Assembly: GCA_963708245.1 (NCBI GenBank)
Contig: OY970201.1
Span: 2,046,001-2,110,000 of the forward strand
DNA length: 64,000 nt
Reading direction: 5' to 3'
Source of the DNA: CAVYXK01 sp963708245
GTDB taxonomy: Bacteria; Pseudomonadota; Alphaproteobacteria; Acetobacterales; Acetobacteraceae
A model generated the notes under the pieces. That model searched no databases, was not told the origin of the DNA, and worked only from the letters and a program-made list of their open reading frames with translations. Below, in pieces: positions 54,402 to 63,723 of the stretch. Made by a program: the position numbers and the translations under genes. Every line of letters starts with the position of its first letter. The first letter of the stretch is position 1.

Positions 54402-55845
54402 TTGTCACAGCTACGCGAATTCCAGCGCAGAACGGGGAACGGTTGCCATGCAAGTGAAGTCGTCTGGCGCGTGGCCAACAATGCTCGTGTGATCCACATT
54501 TTGAAGAACCCAGCCTATGCTGGCGCTTACGTCTATGGCCGGCGACGGCCGGAGCCGCTGCGGCGACGGCCAGGTAGCGATCGTATCGGGACGGTGGCGG
54601 TTCCGCCTGAGGATTGGTCGATCTGCCTCAAGGACGCCCATCCGGCTTATGTCGACTGGGAAGAGTTCATGGCAAATCAACGGCAGCTGGCTAATAATGT
54701 CGCACGCTACGATGCGGGCCGATCCGGTGCGCCCCGCAAGGGCAGTGCTCTGCTGCAGGGCATCGTCAGTTGCGGTCGGTGTGCCCGCCGCATGTGCCTG
54801 CGCTATTCCGGAACTGATGGCGATTTTCCAGTCTACGTTTGCGTGGCCGACCAAACTTTCGACGGAGGGCCGAAATGCCAAGAGGTGCGAGCCCTCCAGG
54901 TCGACGCTGAGGTAGAACGATTGATCCTGGAGGCGCTGACGCCAGACCGAATCGCGGTGGCGGTTGCTGCCGTGAGTGAGGTCGAAGTGGAGAACCGTGC
55001 GATAGAGCGACAATGGTCGCTCAAGCGCGAGCGGGCCCGCTATGATGCCGAGCGCGCCCGACGCCAGTACGACGCCGTTGAGCCCGAGAACCGCTTGGTG
55101 GCTCGCTCACTCGAGAGGATCTGGGAAGAGCGCTTGAGGCGGGCGGACCAAATCGAGCAGGAATACGAGGCATGGCGTCGTGAGCAGGCCGTCTCGGTTT
55201 CCGACAGCGATCGGCAAGAGATTCTGGCACTGGGCGAGGACTTGCCGAAGCTGTGGCACGCTGCGACGACCACCGCGGCAGAGCGCAAACAGATCGTTCG
55301 ACTGGTGATCAAGGAGGTCATACTGGATCAGAAGCAGCGGCGTGGCTACGTCTGGATCAGGATTATTTGGCAAACCGGCGCGACCAGCGAGCACTGGTTG
55401 CAACGACGCGTGCAAGGCTATGCGCAGCACGCCGATCAGGAACAACTGAGACGGCGTATCGTCGAACTCAACGGGCTGCAGAAGATGGATGCTGAGATTG
55501 CCGCCACCCTCAACAGGGAAGGGTTTCGGACCGCGCACGGACCACCATTTTCTGGCAACATGGTTCACGTGCTGCGAAAACGGTGGGGGATCCGGACCGT
55601 CAAGATCAACGGCATCGCGGTGAACCCTCCGCGATGGGCCGACGGAAGCTACTCAGGTACAGGGTGCAGCCGCGCTGATCGGCATTACACCGCAGACCAT
55701 TTTTGATTGGCTCCGAAAAGGCTGGCTGAAGGGAAAGCAGCTGACCAAGGGCATGCCGTGGCAAATCTCGATATCTCCCGACCAAGTGGCGACGCCTAGG
55801 GCGCGCGCTCGACAGACCATCCGCTCCAATGGAGAGGCATCATGA
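54402..55845 (+). pseudogene. Large serine recombinase lacking its catalytic domain
   Basis: HILKNPAYAGAYVYGRRRPE opens the Recombinase domain, followed by the zinc-ribbon ALLQGIVSCGRCARRMCLRY and a coiled coil (QWSLKRERARYDAERARRQY). The N-terminal resolvase domain with the nucleophile serine is missing; upstream frames to 54170 show no trace of it. Near 55655 the frame shifts to VQGAAALIGITPQTIFDWLR KGWLKGKQLTKGMPW, the normal C-terminal helix-turn-helix, ending at 55845. Cannot recombine DNA as read. Confidence 0.85.
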
Positions 55846-56493
55846 AGGCGTCGAGTTGCCGAAGACGCTCGGCCATTCGCCGAAGGCAAGATTGGTCGTG
55901 ACGATCACGGAGGTGCGCTCGTAGAGCCGGCTGACGGTGTGGAACAGCAGCTGCCCGCCGGCCTGTGCGAAGGGCAGATAGCCGAGTTCGTCGAGCACGA
56001 CGAAGTCCAGACGGGTGAGATGATCGGCGAGTCGTCCCTGGCGGCCTGCCCGCCCTTCGGCCTCGAGCCGGTTGACCAGATCGACGGTGTTGAAGAAGCG
56101 TCCGCGCGATCCGGCGCGGATACAGCTCCGCGCGATCGCGATCGCCAGATGCGTCTTGCCGGTGCCGGTCCCGCCGACCAGGACGAGGTTGCGCTGCTGA
56201 GCGATGAAGTTGCCGTCGGCAAGATCGCGCACCAGGCTCTCGTTGATCGGCGTTCCGTTGAAGGCAAACTCGTCCACGTCCTTGGCGAGCGGCAGCTTGG
56301 CGATCGTCAGCTGATATCTGATTGAGCGCGCCTGCTTCTCCGAGATCTCTGCCTTGAGCAGATCGCCGACAAAGCGTTGCGGCTCGTGCTTGCGCTTGAT
56401 CGCGGTGGCCAGCGTCTCGTCATAGGCGCCCTTCATTCCAAAGAGCTTGAGCTCCCCCATCATGTCGAGGACTTCGGTTCGCTCCATGCTCAT
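55840..56493 (-). CDS. istB: IS21 IstB helper ATPase, C-terminally truncated
   Basis: 217 residues from the ATG at 56493, which overlaps the istA stop (ATGA). AAA+ ATPase with Walker A VGGTGTGKTHLAIAIARS and Walker B LDFVVLDELGYLPF. The family continues past FGEWPSVFG with about 25-30 residues that bring the sensor helix; here it ends in NSTPS at the junction with the recombinase. Probably inactive or impaired. Confidence 0.88.
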   Translation of the reverse strand: MSMERTEVLDMMGELKLFGMKGAYDETLATAIKRKHEPQRFVGDLLKAEISEKQARSIRYQLTIAKLPLAKDVDEFAFNGTPINESLVRDLADGNFIAQQRNLVLVGGTGTGKTHLAIAIARSCIRAGSRGRFFNTVDLVNRLEAEGRAGRQGRLADHLTRLDFVVLDELGYLPFAQAGGQLLFHTVSRLYERTSVIVTTNLAFGEWPSVFGNSTPS

Positions 56494-57986
56494 GTGCTCC
56501 TGAGTTGATCGTATCTGGCGCAATCGGCGACCGGCGCATGGCGGAGTATCAACGCATCCGGCGTAAGGATGATGGCCGCCGGCCCGGGGTCGCGGTGCCG
56601 CGTGAGGATGTTGATGATCACGTCAGATGAGTGGACGCCTTCGGACATCGCCTGCGCGCAGGCAGCTTCGACCGCCGTCAACCCATCCGTCAGCACGGCA
56701 GCCAGGATGGCGACCATCTGACGATCGCCATCGTCGGACCCGGCGAGCTTGCGCCGCACCCGCTCCAGCGCGGCCGGCAGCACCCAGTCCCTGAACGGCG
56801 CGCCGTTGCGCAGCGCGCCCGGTTTGCGGGCCAAAACCGGCACGTAATGCCAAGGATCGTAGATCGTCTCGCCTCGGCTGTAGCTGCGGCGGTGTTCCGC
56901 GACGATGCGCCCATCCTGGCGGATGATGATCCGATCGGCGTAGGCATGGATCTCGACAGGCCGGCCGACCGCACTGGCGCTCACGGAGTATTTGTTATTG
57001 TCGAAGCGCACCAGACAGGTCTTCGACACCGACGCGGGCAGCGCGTGGAAGCCATCGAAGCGGCCGCGATAGGCGACAAGCTTCGGCCGCTCTTCCTCGA
57101 AGACTTCCCACACCGTCTGCTCGGGACGCTCGGGATGCGGATGCGCTTTGGCGTAGGCGATGCATCTATCGGTGAGCCAGGCGTTTAGTTCGTCGTAGGT
57201 CTTGAACCGCAGCCTCGGGGTAAAGAAGCGCTCGCGCACCAGGCCTACTTGGTTCTCCACCTGACCCTTCTCCCAGCCCGATGCCGGCGTGCAGGCGACC
57301 GGATCCACCAGATGGTGAGCGCACATCTGCAGGAAGCGGCGGTTGTATTGCCGGTCCTTGCCGATGAAGATCGTCTCCACCGCGGTCTTCATGTTGTCGT
57401 AGATGCCGCGCGTGCAGGCGCCCCTGAAGAGCGCGAAAGCGCGCTCGTGGGCGTCAAACACCATCTCCTGCGTCTCGCGTGGATAGGCGCGAACGGACAT
57501 CATGCGGCTATGACACAGGCGGACGTGCGCGACCTTCACAGTCACCGTCACGCCGTTCATCACGACAATCTCGTGGCTCCAGTCGAATTGGTAGGCCTCG
57601 CCCGGCGCGAACGACAGTGGCACGTAAGCGGCCGCCGCCTGGCCCGCGTGCTCCCGGCTCCAGGTCCGGGCGTAGCGTCGGACGGCGTCGTAGCCGCCGT
57701 CGTAGCCCAGCGCCCGCAACTCCTCGAATATGCGGATCAAGGTCAGCCGCTCGCGCGCCGTGCTCTCGACGTTCGCGGTCAGCAGCCGGTCGATCTCGAC
57801 CTTCCAACGGCCGAGCTTGGGGCGTGGCTGAACCTCCCGCTCATAGGAAAACGACGTCTCCCCCGACCGAAGCACCTTGCGAACCGTGTTGCGCGATATG
57901 TTCAGGTCGCGCGCGATCTCCCTGATCGACTTGCCCTTGACCAAATGCTCGCGTCGTATCCGGCCGATCGTCTCCACAATCAGCAT
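56490..57986 (-). CDS. istA: IS21 IstA transposase
   Basis: 498 residues, full length. N-terminal helix-turn-helix (IREIARDLNISRNTVRKVLR), then the DDE core (APGEAYQFDWSHEIV with the first Asp; YDNMKTAVETIF; ASGWEKGQVENQVGLVRERF with the final Glu). Looks intact and could act on IS21 ends in trans if IstB is supplied from another copy. Confidence 0.93.
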   Translation of the reverse strand: MLIVETIGRIRREHLVKGKSIREIARDLNISRNTVRKVLRSGETSFSYEREVQPRPKLGRWKVEIDRLLTANVESTARERLTLIRIFEELRALGYDGGYDAVRRYARTWSREHAGQAAAAYVPLSFAPGEAYQFDWSHEIVVMNGVTVTVKVAHVRLCHSRMMSVRAYPRETQEMVFDAHERAFALFRGACTRGIYDNMKTAVETIFIGKDRQYNRRFLQMCAHHLVDPVACTPASGWEKGQVENQVGLVRERFFTPRLRFKTYDELNAWLTDRCIAYAKAHPHPERPEQTVWEVFEEERPKLVAYRGRFDGFHALPASVSKTCLVRFDNNKYSVSASAVGRPVEIHAYADRIIIRQDGRIVAEHRRSYSRGETIYDPWHYVPVLARKPGALRNGAPFRDWVLPAALERVRRKLAGSDDGDRQMVAILAAVLTDGLTAVEAACAQAMSEGVHSSDVIINILTRHRDPGPAAIILTPDALILRHAPVADCARYDQLRST

Positions 57987-58035
57987 CCCCCACCGCCCAC
58001 CTCAAATCGAAGCAGGCAGCCCACAAGCCACAATT

Positions 58036-58096
58036 CAGGGGGTCAATTTTGGACGCCGATCCCCCGGGCTCAGGGGGTCAAAATTGCACGCCGAAA
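58036..58096. repeat. IS21 terminal repeats (two copies)
   Basis: CAGGGGGTCAATTTTGGACG at 58036 and CAGGGGGTCAAAATTGCACG at 58071 are spaced 35 bases apart, as the multiple transposase-binding repeats of IS21 ends are. The outer repeat ends near 58098, which sets the element border. Confidence 0.8.
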
Positions 58097-58126
58097 CAAA
58101 GAGGTCGAGCCGACGATGTAACTGGC

Positions 58127-58262
58127 ACTGAACCTCGCCTGCGGCTGCTCGAATCCACGCGCGTCTATGCTTTGGAGAAGTTTGCCGCGAGCGGCGAACG
58201 TGAACGGCTCGCGCGCCACCACGCCGAATACTACCGGGGCCTTTTCGAGCGGGCGGAAGCCG
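58127..58262 (+). pseudogene. Internal fragment of a regulator of the 35.8-kb family
   Basis: TEPRLRLLESTRVYALEKFA ASGERERLARHHAEYY matches regulator 1 at about residues 450-495 (DNA 37103-37245, roughly nine bases in ten identical). It lies between the IS21 border and the duplicated mlaC-kinase block, showing that a piece of the regulator family travelled with or sits beside that block here. Confidence 0.85.
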
Positions 58263-58284
58263 GCAGCCCAACGGAGAAGTGCGG

Positions 58285-58953
58285 ATGAACGCGTACCTGA
58301 CTGGCTTATCGATTCACCGTCGGAATGTGGCGAAGCTCTTCGTGGCCAACGTCATGCTTGGTTTGACAACATCGGTCTCTATGCGCCGCGCTTTCGGACG
58401 CATCAGATCCGGGGGCACCAATCCGGCAGCTCAACACGGCGCTGCTGGCAGCCATGAGGGCCGGTCAGGGTATTTCCTTCGAGCAACGCTGTGCGATGTT
58501 GGCGCCGGCGGTGGAGCAGGCGTTCGACCTCGACTCCGTGTTGCAGGCATCCGTCGGGATGCGTTGGTCGGGGCTGACTGCGGACGAGAGAGCCACACTT
58601 GCGAGCGCGTTCCAGCGCTATACTATCTCCAGTTATGCGGCGAATTTCGACAGCTACTCAGCTCAGGCCAGACATTCCAAGTGCAGCCCAACTCACGCCG
58701 CCTCACAAGCGGCGGTGTCGTGTTGCGAACCCAGATCGTCAGCGTCAGCGGCGAGCCAGTCGAGATCGATTATGTGATGCGGCAGACGCCGGCTGGCTGG
58801 AAGGCGGTCGATGTGCTGACCGACGGCGCAATCAGCCGTGTCGCGGTGCAGCGCTCTGACTTCACTGCGCTGCTGCAGAGAGGGGGAGTACTGGCGCTCG
58901 AACACGGGCTGGAGCACAAAGTGGCCACTCTTTCGAACGGCAGCGCGACGTAG
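58285..58953 (+). pseudogene. MlaC copy B with out-of-frame middle
   Basis: Compared with 29650-30315, two bases are lost at ATGCGCCGCGC (about 58383) and five are gained at CTACTCAGCTCAGGCC (about 58660). The frame is restored, but about 90 codons in between read nonsense, rich in Arg and Gly. Signal peptide and C-terminal third (YVMRQTPAGWKAVDVLTDGA) are kept. Non-functional as a lipid carrier. Confidence 0.88.
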
Positions 58954-59143
58954 CCGCTCTCTCCCGAACGCGGTGGTTCGGTAGCGAGCTAAGCGCAATG
59001 TCAAACAAAACACGATATTTGCGTTCGATCCAACCTGCCCATAGGGAGCATAATCGGCTTGCTTTGGTCAGTAGTCGTTCCGAATTCGGGGAGACTCACG
59101 CGCGGACGGCGCGCGATCTTCCCAGAGGGTAGAGAGCATTGCC

Positions 59144-59929
59144 ATGTACGCAGCAGCCGAGCGAAGTCCGCATCCTACGGGTCGTTCATTGACATTGCGT
59201 GGACTCGACCATGGTAGTTCACCATCCAGATTTGAGCAGATCGCCGCAGGCACCAGTCAGCTATCTCGCAGTCGATCTGGCACGCTCGCGCTACTTCTCA
59301 ACGCGACGCTGCCGGTTTTATCAGGAGGACGCTCTGTCCTCGATCCGCTTTGGACTGAAGAGGCAATGCACCGAGCCTATAGCTTGGTTAATCTTACCCT
59401 CGCACTGGACCAACGGGCCCCATTGTGCCACAACGATATCGTCACAGCGAGAATGGAGCAGGCGCTCAGCCGGAATATCGCGGCATGCTTTCGGTCTTTG
59501 GCAATCTCGGGCGATAAGAAAACACTGCCATGCTCGGACGCCCTGAGAATCATCGTCCAGAACTTGGTTGAGCTTTTCGGTTTAGCGGCTGGACAGATAA
59601 GCCTTGAGATGTCAATCGAGCGACTTGCATTGCCCGCGTTCAAACGAAGAGCGTTGGTATCGGCTGCAAGTGAACTGGTGATCAATGCCCTGCGCCACGC
59701 GTTTGACGCACCTAGCTCGGGGCATATTACCGTTGGGCTCTGCCGGGTGGGATTGTCCGATGCGAAGCTCAGCATTTCGGACAATGGCCGGGGTATCGGA
59801 CCCGGTCGGTATGGTCAGCCGTCCGGAATTGCTTTCGATCTTGCAGCGCTGCTCGAATCCGACCTGATCTACTCGGAGGCGGAACGGGGCGGGACGCTCG
59901 CCGAGATCACCTTTCCGGTCGGACGATAA
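59144..59929 (+). CDS. Sensorless histidine kinase, copy B
   Basis: 261 residues, protein identical to the copy at 30506 as far as read. The only base differences seen are three silent changes near the 3' end (GCC/GCG, GGC/GGG, ATA/ATC). The 190-base upstream region is identical too, so both copies should be expressed alike. The mlaC partner of this copy is broken. Confidence 0.8.
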   Translation: MYAAAERSPHPTGRSLTLRGLDHGSSPSRFEQIAAGTSQLSRSRSGTLALLLNATLPVLSGGRSVLDPLWTEEAMHRAYSLVNLTLALDQRAPLCHNDIVTARMEQALSRNIAACFRSLAISGDKKTLPCSDALRIIVQNLVELFGLAAGQISLEMSIERLALPAFKRRALVSAASELVINALRHAFDAPSSGHITVGLCRVGLSDAKLSISDNGRGIGPGRYGQPSGIAFDLAALLESDLIYSEAERGGTLAEITFPVGR

Positions 59930-60193
59930 CACCCCTGCGTTTCCGCGACGCCTGCAGCACTCGCTACTCCTGGCGGCCCGATATGCCTCACCCGGACGGG
60001 GTCTTCACGTTGGATCGCCTCAGTTCGCCTGCGCGCTGTGCGACGATCCGCTGAAGGATCGAGCCCAGGCCCAGCAGGGCACGGTTGGTTCCAGTCGGTC
60101 GATCGAACCCTGTAGAGCTAACTCTTGTGCTACGACACCAGCCTGTAAGATGGGGAGCTCTCGGATCGGGTCGCTCAGGGCTTCGGTGCGGCC

Positions 60194-60436
60194 TTAAATA
60201 GTGGCGAGTTCGCGCGTCGCTCGAATTGGCAGCTTCAGCGTCCTGCAAAGCACCGTCAGGTTGGCGTCCCGGGGCCGCGTACGACCCATCTCCCAGAAAT
60301 ATACGCAAGGTGCAGTTACACTGACACGCGCAGCAACCTCTGCAATTGACAGTCCACGCTCGATCCAAGCATTCCGGAACACTTGGGTGAGGCCAGGTTT
60401 GCGAGCCAACTTGATCTCCAACACGTTGTTATGCAT
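60194..60436 (-). CDS. XRE-type helix-turn-helix regulator
   Basis: 80 residues from the ATG at 60436; the frame is open 16 codons further up. Helix-turn-helix ERGLSIAEVAARVSVTAPCV followed by YFWEMGRTRPRDANLTVLCR TLKLP. Small Cro/CI-like proteins of this sort serve as single regulators or antitoxins; no toxin gene is adjacent. It starts 145 bases from the end of the duplicated block. Confidence 0.72.
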   Translation of the reverse strand: MHNNVLEIKLARKPGLTQVFRNAWIERGLSIAEVAARVSVTAPCVYFWEMGRTRPRDANLTVLCRTLKLPIRATRELATI

Positions 60437-60484
60437 ATCGCGGATGCAGCATAGGGAACTGGCCCGTTTAGTGAACGAGGTCAA

Positions 60485-61200
60485 TCTTCAATCCTATCCG
60501 TTGGTGTGTTGTCGATTGCCACCGCAGCGCCCGCAAAGGGAATGTCAATTCAAGGCTCGATCGCGGCGGCAATCCCAACGCCTTTGCCGATAGCATCCGT
60601 GGGGCAGCTGCAGCAGCTGCGATCGTGGCCGGCACGAACGAAACCGACTATAGGTTGTGCGACTGTTCTTGAATGGGTCCAGATGTCTAGTGTTCTGACT
60701 TTGACACTTCGATCCCGACCGGGATGGCGGGATCGGCCGCGAACCAGATGGAGGCCGGGGATCGAAGCGATAGGATCGCAACACTAGCTGTAATTGATAG
60801 TCGACTGCGGGAGGCTGCCAAAGCCAGACCTTCCGCTTGTCTAGTCTAGCGGGCCTCCAAAGGTTCCGCGCTGGATGTCGACAGGGAGTCTATAATCGGA
60901 TCACGGCAACTGGAGCTGCGCTCGCTCGCTCGTTGAAGGTCTTATCGTGCCGATCCGTTCCGGTCGGGCACGCCGCGAACCGGCCGGCAAAATCTTCCTC
61001 GAACCCGGGAACCACCGATCGCGCTGCCCTCACCTCGCCAGAAGGCCGCGAGGATAGAGAAGCCGCCAATTTGCAGCACAGCCGCCGCGACAGTCTCGGC
61101 GGTCAACCTCGCCAACTTCCCGCGTACACTGACGTTACCGCCCGAGCTTACACAGCGGTCAATGACCACCTGCGCGAACGGCTGGTGAAGCGGCGTGAAG
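60485..61200. other. No recognisable gene
   Basis: Several GC-driven open frames on both strands; none has a ribosome-binding site plus protein-like sequence. A minus frame near 61080-61170 (GKLARLTAETVAAAVLQIGG) is the most protein-like but could not be assigned. Confidence 0.5.
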
Positions 61201-61201
61201 T

Positions 61202-61371
61202 TCCGCATCGCTCCTATGCTGGGCTTTGAGCGGTTTAGGACCACGGTGGTCACGATCGCCGCCATCGACCTGCTGCGCCGGATCCACAAGGGACAGTTCA
61301 ATCTCGGCAGGCTGCGTTTCAAAGATAGAAGTGCGTCCGCCATCTGGAATGCGGTGCTGGCGGCGGAGTAA
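61202..61371 (+). mobile_element. IS6-family transposase C-terminal fragment
   Basis: RIAPMLGFERFRTTVVTIAA IDLLRRIHKGQFNLGRLRF ends at the TAA at 61369-61371 and matches the end of IS6-family transposases (PMLGFK.F..A..TI.GIEL..RIRKGQ). About 55 codons; nothing else of the element is seen. Confidence 0.75.
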
Positions 61372-62339
61372 CACAGAGAAAAGTCGGGCGCGCGCGTCGC
61401 CTAGCCTCGCCGCCAGCTCATTTGCACCAGAGCCGCGTTTAGCCGGCTGAGATCATTAAGGCTTTTGCTCCACCAATCTCGCTTGGCGCAAAATCACAAC
61501 TCTTCCTGCCTGCCGGCGGCGCTGCAATCGTGTCCGACGATGATCGGAAGCATACAGCGCATAGTTGGTGTTGCTTAGCACGCCTGCCAGTCGTCGATAG
61601 CGGCCTGCGCGCTTGACGATTCCGCGATGTGGCCTCGCTTAGTGTCGGCAAAACGTGATGCTCACTGTTGAACCGCTGGATAGCCCAGTTTCATTGAAGT
61701 TCAATTCAGCAACGGATCCCTAGAAACGGCAACGCTGATCAAGGGCTGTGTCCTGGTTCGTCCCAACTTATTAGTCGCGTCAGGTCACCAATAACAATGA
61801 GGACGTCCCGCATGCGACATTTCCAGAAGAGGGTATGCCGGCCCAGCGGCCGAGGCCTTGTGGCAGCGAAGCATGCACTGATGCCAATCCATGCCGAATC
61901 CGTCGTCGTTTGTCAGGATTCGAAGGACTTAACTCGGTTCCAGCGCCTGAGCTGGATGCCGCAGCTGGGGTACGTAATCAGCAACTCAACGACGGAACTT
62001 TAACCAAGAGCTTCTTGCGTGCTGACGATGAATGCTGAAGGGCACATTGGAGACGGCGCGGTGACAAAGACCGCCGGCGACACCAGGAGAGAAGAAGGAT
62101 CGGCCTGGAGTAACGCGCGCGCGAAGCGCTGCGCAGTCTCTTCGACCCGCCGTCTAACGGCGTGCCGTCAGGCGCTCACCTTGGGAAAATTCAGCCGGCA
62201 CTCACAGTCGCGATGGGTGGTGGCTAGATCAAGACCGGTTGCCTTTGCCGCAGCGAACGAACAGCCAAGTGCAACCGGCTGCTTGAAATCGAGCCGGAGC
62301 TTGGACGATGGGCCACCCACACGAGTCCCTTCGCCGGCG
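61372..62339. other. Nearly 1 kb without a recognisable gene
   Basis: Both strands were read. Composition is less GC-rich in places (61650-61800) and codon-like signal is weak. No start with a good ribosome-binding site and no family likeness was found. Probably eroded sequence between the IS6 scrap and the hydrogenase relic. Confidence 0.5.
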
Positions 62340-62735
62340 GGTTGGCGCGATCGGCTAATGGCAAATATCGCAGCTGGCGACCTCCGCACATTCAATTCAA
62401 GCTCGTGGGAACCGCGCGGTTGGCCCGCTACCTGCCGAGGGGTGGGTTACGTCGAGGGCCCGCGCGGCGCCTTGGGCCACTGGGTTGTTATCCAAGACAA
62501 GAAAATCACGAACTATCAGGCAGTGGTCCCCACAACCTGGAATGCGGGTCCGGTCGACGCCGCTGGGCAGCATGGGCCTTACGAGGCGGCGCTGCTTGAT
62601 CGGCATACTCTCACGCAGCCCGACAAACCCCTCGAAATCCTGCGCACGATACACAGTTTCGATCCTTGCCTCGCCTGTGCAGCGCATGTTTTGGGACCGG
62701 AGCGTAGTGAAATCGTGCGCGTCAAAGTGGTATGA
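62340..62735 (+). pseudogene. [NiFe] hydrogenase large subunit C-terminal fragment
   Basis: LMANIAAGDLRTFNSSSWEP, GVGYVEGPRGALGHWVVIQD, YQAVVPTTWNAGPVDAAGQ and the nickel-binding end SFDPCLACAAHVLG match uptake hydrogenase large subunits. The second pair of Ni-ligand cysteines and the His before the protease cleavage site are present. About 130 of some 600 residues remain; the first CxxC half and the small subunit are missing. Catalytically dead. Confidence 0.88.
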
Positions 62736-62953
62736 GATCCAATGAGGAAAGCATGGGCCTCTCCACGTTCGCCATAGCAAGGCCACGGTACGGCGCAGGA
62801 GACGTGCCCCCTTGGACCGGCCAGCAAACATGCACGGCCGCGAAGGTGGTATGCCGGGAACGCCCAATCGCGGGGCGGCCCGGGCTTCGCCGTGCGCTAC
62901 CCGGAATAGGGCCGGCGGGAAAATCCGGTCCCGGACAGTGACAGAAGAAAGGG
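62736..62953. other. Short gap after the hydrogenase fragment
   Basis: A 63-codon frame starts at 62752 (MGLSTFAIARPRYGAGDVPP) but has no recognised family. AGAAAGGG at its right end is the ribosome-binding site of the next gene. Confidence 0.45.
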
Positions 62954-62959
62954 ATGCTC

Positions 62960-63259
62960 ATGTACATGAAGGTCACCCAAGGGCGGATTCGCCAAGGCGC
63001 GTGGAAGGAATTCGAGGCCGCTTACAAGCGCGTCGTCGACGGTCCGATACCTGGGCTGCGGGCGCGTTACCTGGTCTGGGATATGGATGACCGCGATTGC
63101 GGCCACTCCATCACAGTGTGGGAAAGCCTGGAGGCAATGCGGGCCTATGAGGCTAGTGATCTCTTCAAGAAGGTCATCGAGCCGGCGTTGCAGCCCTTCT
63201 TCGTCAATGAGTTCAAAACCTACGTCTCTGAAATCGCGTTGCAGAAGTCGGGCGGATGA
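62960..63259 (+). CDS. ABM-like dimeric alpha/beta-barrel protein
   Basis: 99 residues. The start at 62960 puts AGAAAGGG six bases upstream; an ATG at 62954 would touch it. MKVTQGRIRQGAWKEFEAAY and GHSITVWESLEAMRAYEASD LF fit the antibiotic-biosynthesis-monooxygenase/stress-barrel fold, small dimers with varied roles. Set between hydrogenase genes, so possibly an accessory, but no role is established. Confidence 0.72.
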   Translation: MYMKVTQGRIRQGAWKEFEAAYKRVVDGPIPGLRARYLVWDMDDRDCGHSITVWESLEAMRAYEASDLFKKVIEPALQPFFVNEFKTYVSEIALQKSGG

Positions 63260-63317
63260 GCCGACGCCGCTTCGGCGCGTCGTACGGTGTGCTGATCTCG
63301 GTGCCGTGGAGGCGTCA

Positions 63318-63352
63318 AGCCAGGGTTCGTTCCGCACAACGGTACCCTGGCT
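63318..63352. other. Inverted repeat upstream of hypC
   Basis: AGCCAGGGT (63318-63326) and ACCCTGGCT (63344-63352) are perfect nine-base arms 17 bases apart, 80 bases before hypC. Arrangement suits a dimeric regulator site; a hairpin without T run is also possible. The interval 63260-63432 otherwise shows no clear gene. Confidence 0.4.
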
Positions 63353-63432
63353 CATGACGGCGGGCTTTGCTTTGGGCCAGGCGGTGATCGCGGCGGCGCG
63401 CCGGCTCGGTGGCACGCAGGAGGGCTAAAGCC

Positions 63433-63711
63433 ATGTGTCTCGGCATTCCGGGACGGATCGTCAGCGTTATCGATGACGCCTTCGCGCTGGCGATGGTGGA
63501 GGTCGGCGGAGTGCGACGCCCGGTGTGCGTCAGCTTCATCCTCGGTGACCGCCCGATCGGTGCGTGCGTCGGCGAGTGGGTGCTGCTTCATGTCGGGTTC
63601 GCGATGAGCCGGATCGACGCGGACGAGGCGGCACGCACCTTGCGCATGCTGGAGGAGCTGGGGGAGATGCAGGCGGAGCTCGAGACGATGCAGTCCGCCG
63701 CGTCCAACTGA
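63433..63711 (+). CDS. hypC: HypC/HupF hydrogenase maturation chaperone
   Basis: 92 residues beginning MCLGIPGRIVSVIDD; the Cys after the start Met is the residue that binds the Fe(CN)2CO unit and the hydrogenase precursor. VEVGGVRRPVCVSFI and GEWVLLHVGFAMSRIDADEA A are typical. HypC works with HypD to deliver the iron centre to the large subunit. It is followed 12 bases later by a SIS-domain gene, likely the same operon. Confidence 0.93.
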   Translation: MCLGIPGRIVSVIDDAFALAMVEVGGVRRPVCVSFILGDRPIGACVGEWVLLHVGFAMSRIDADEAARTLRMLEELGEMQAELETMQSAASN

Positions 63712-63723
63712 GGGCATGCGGAC

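Larger units (their letters stand above)
55852..58098 (-). mobile_element. IS21-family element, istB end truncated
   Basis: Contains istA and istB on the minus strand. The istA-side end carries two copies of the IS21-type terminal repeat (58036-58060 and 58071-58096). The other end is lost: istB runs directly into the serine recombinase fragment, so the element is not mobile on its own. Confidence 0.85.
58263..60049 (+). repeat. Duplicated block, copy B (mlaC relic plus histidine kinase)
   Basis: Second copy of 29628-31411. Borders are sharp: on the left the regulator fragment changes to GCAGCCCAACGG, on the right likeness stops after TGCGACGATCC. Net length differs by three bases from indels in mlaC. 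Confidence 0.93.
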
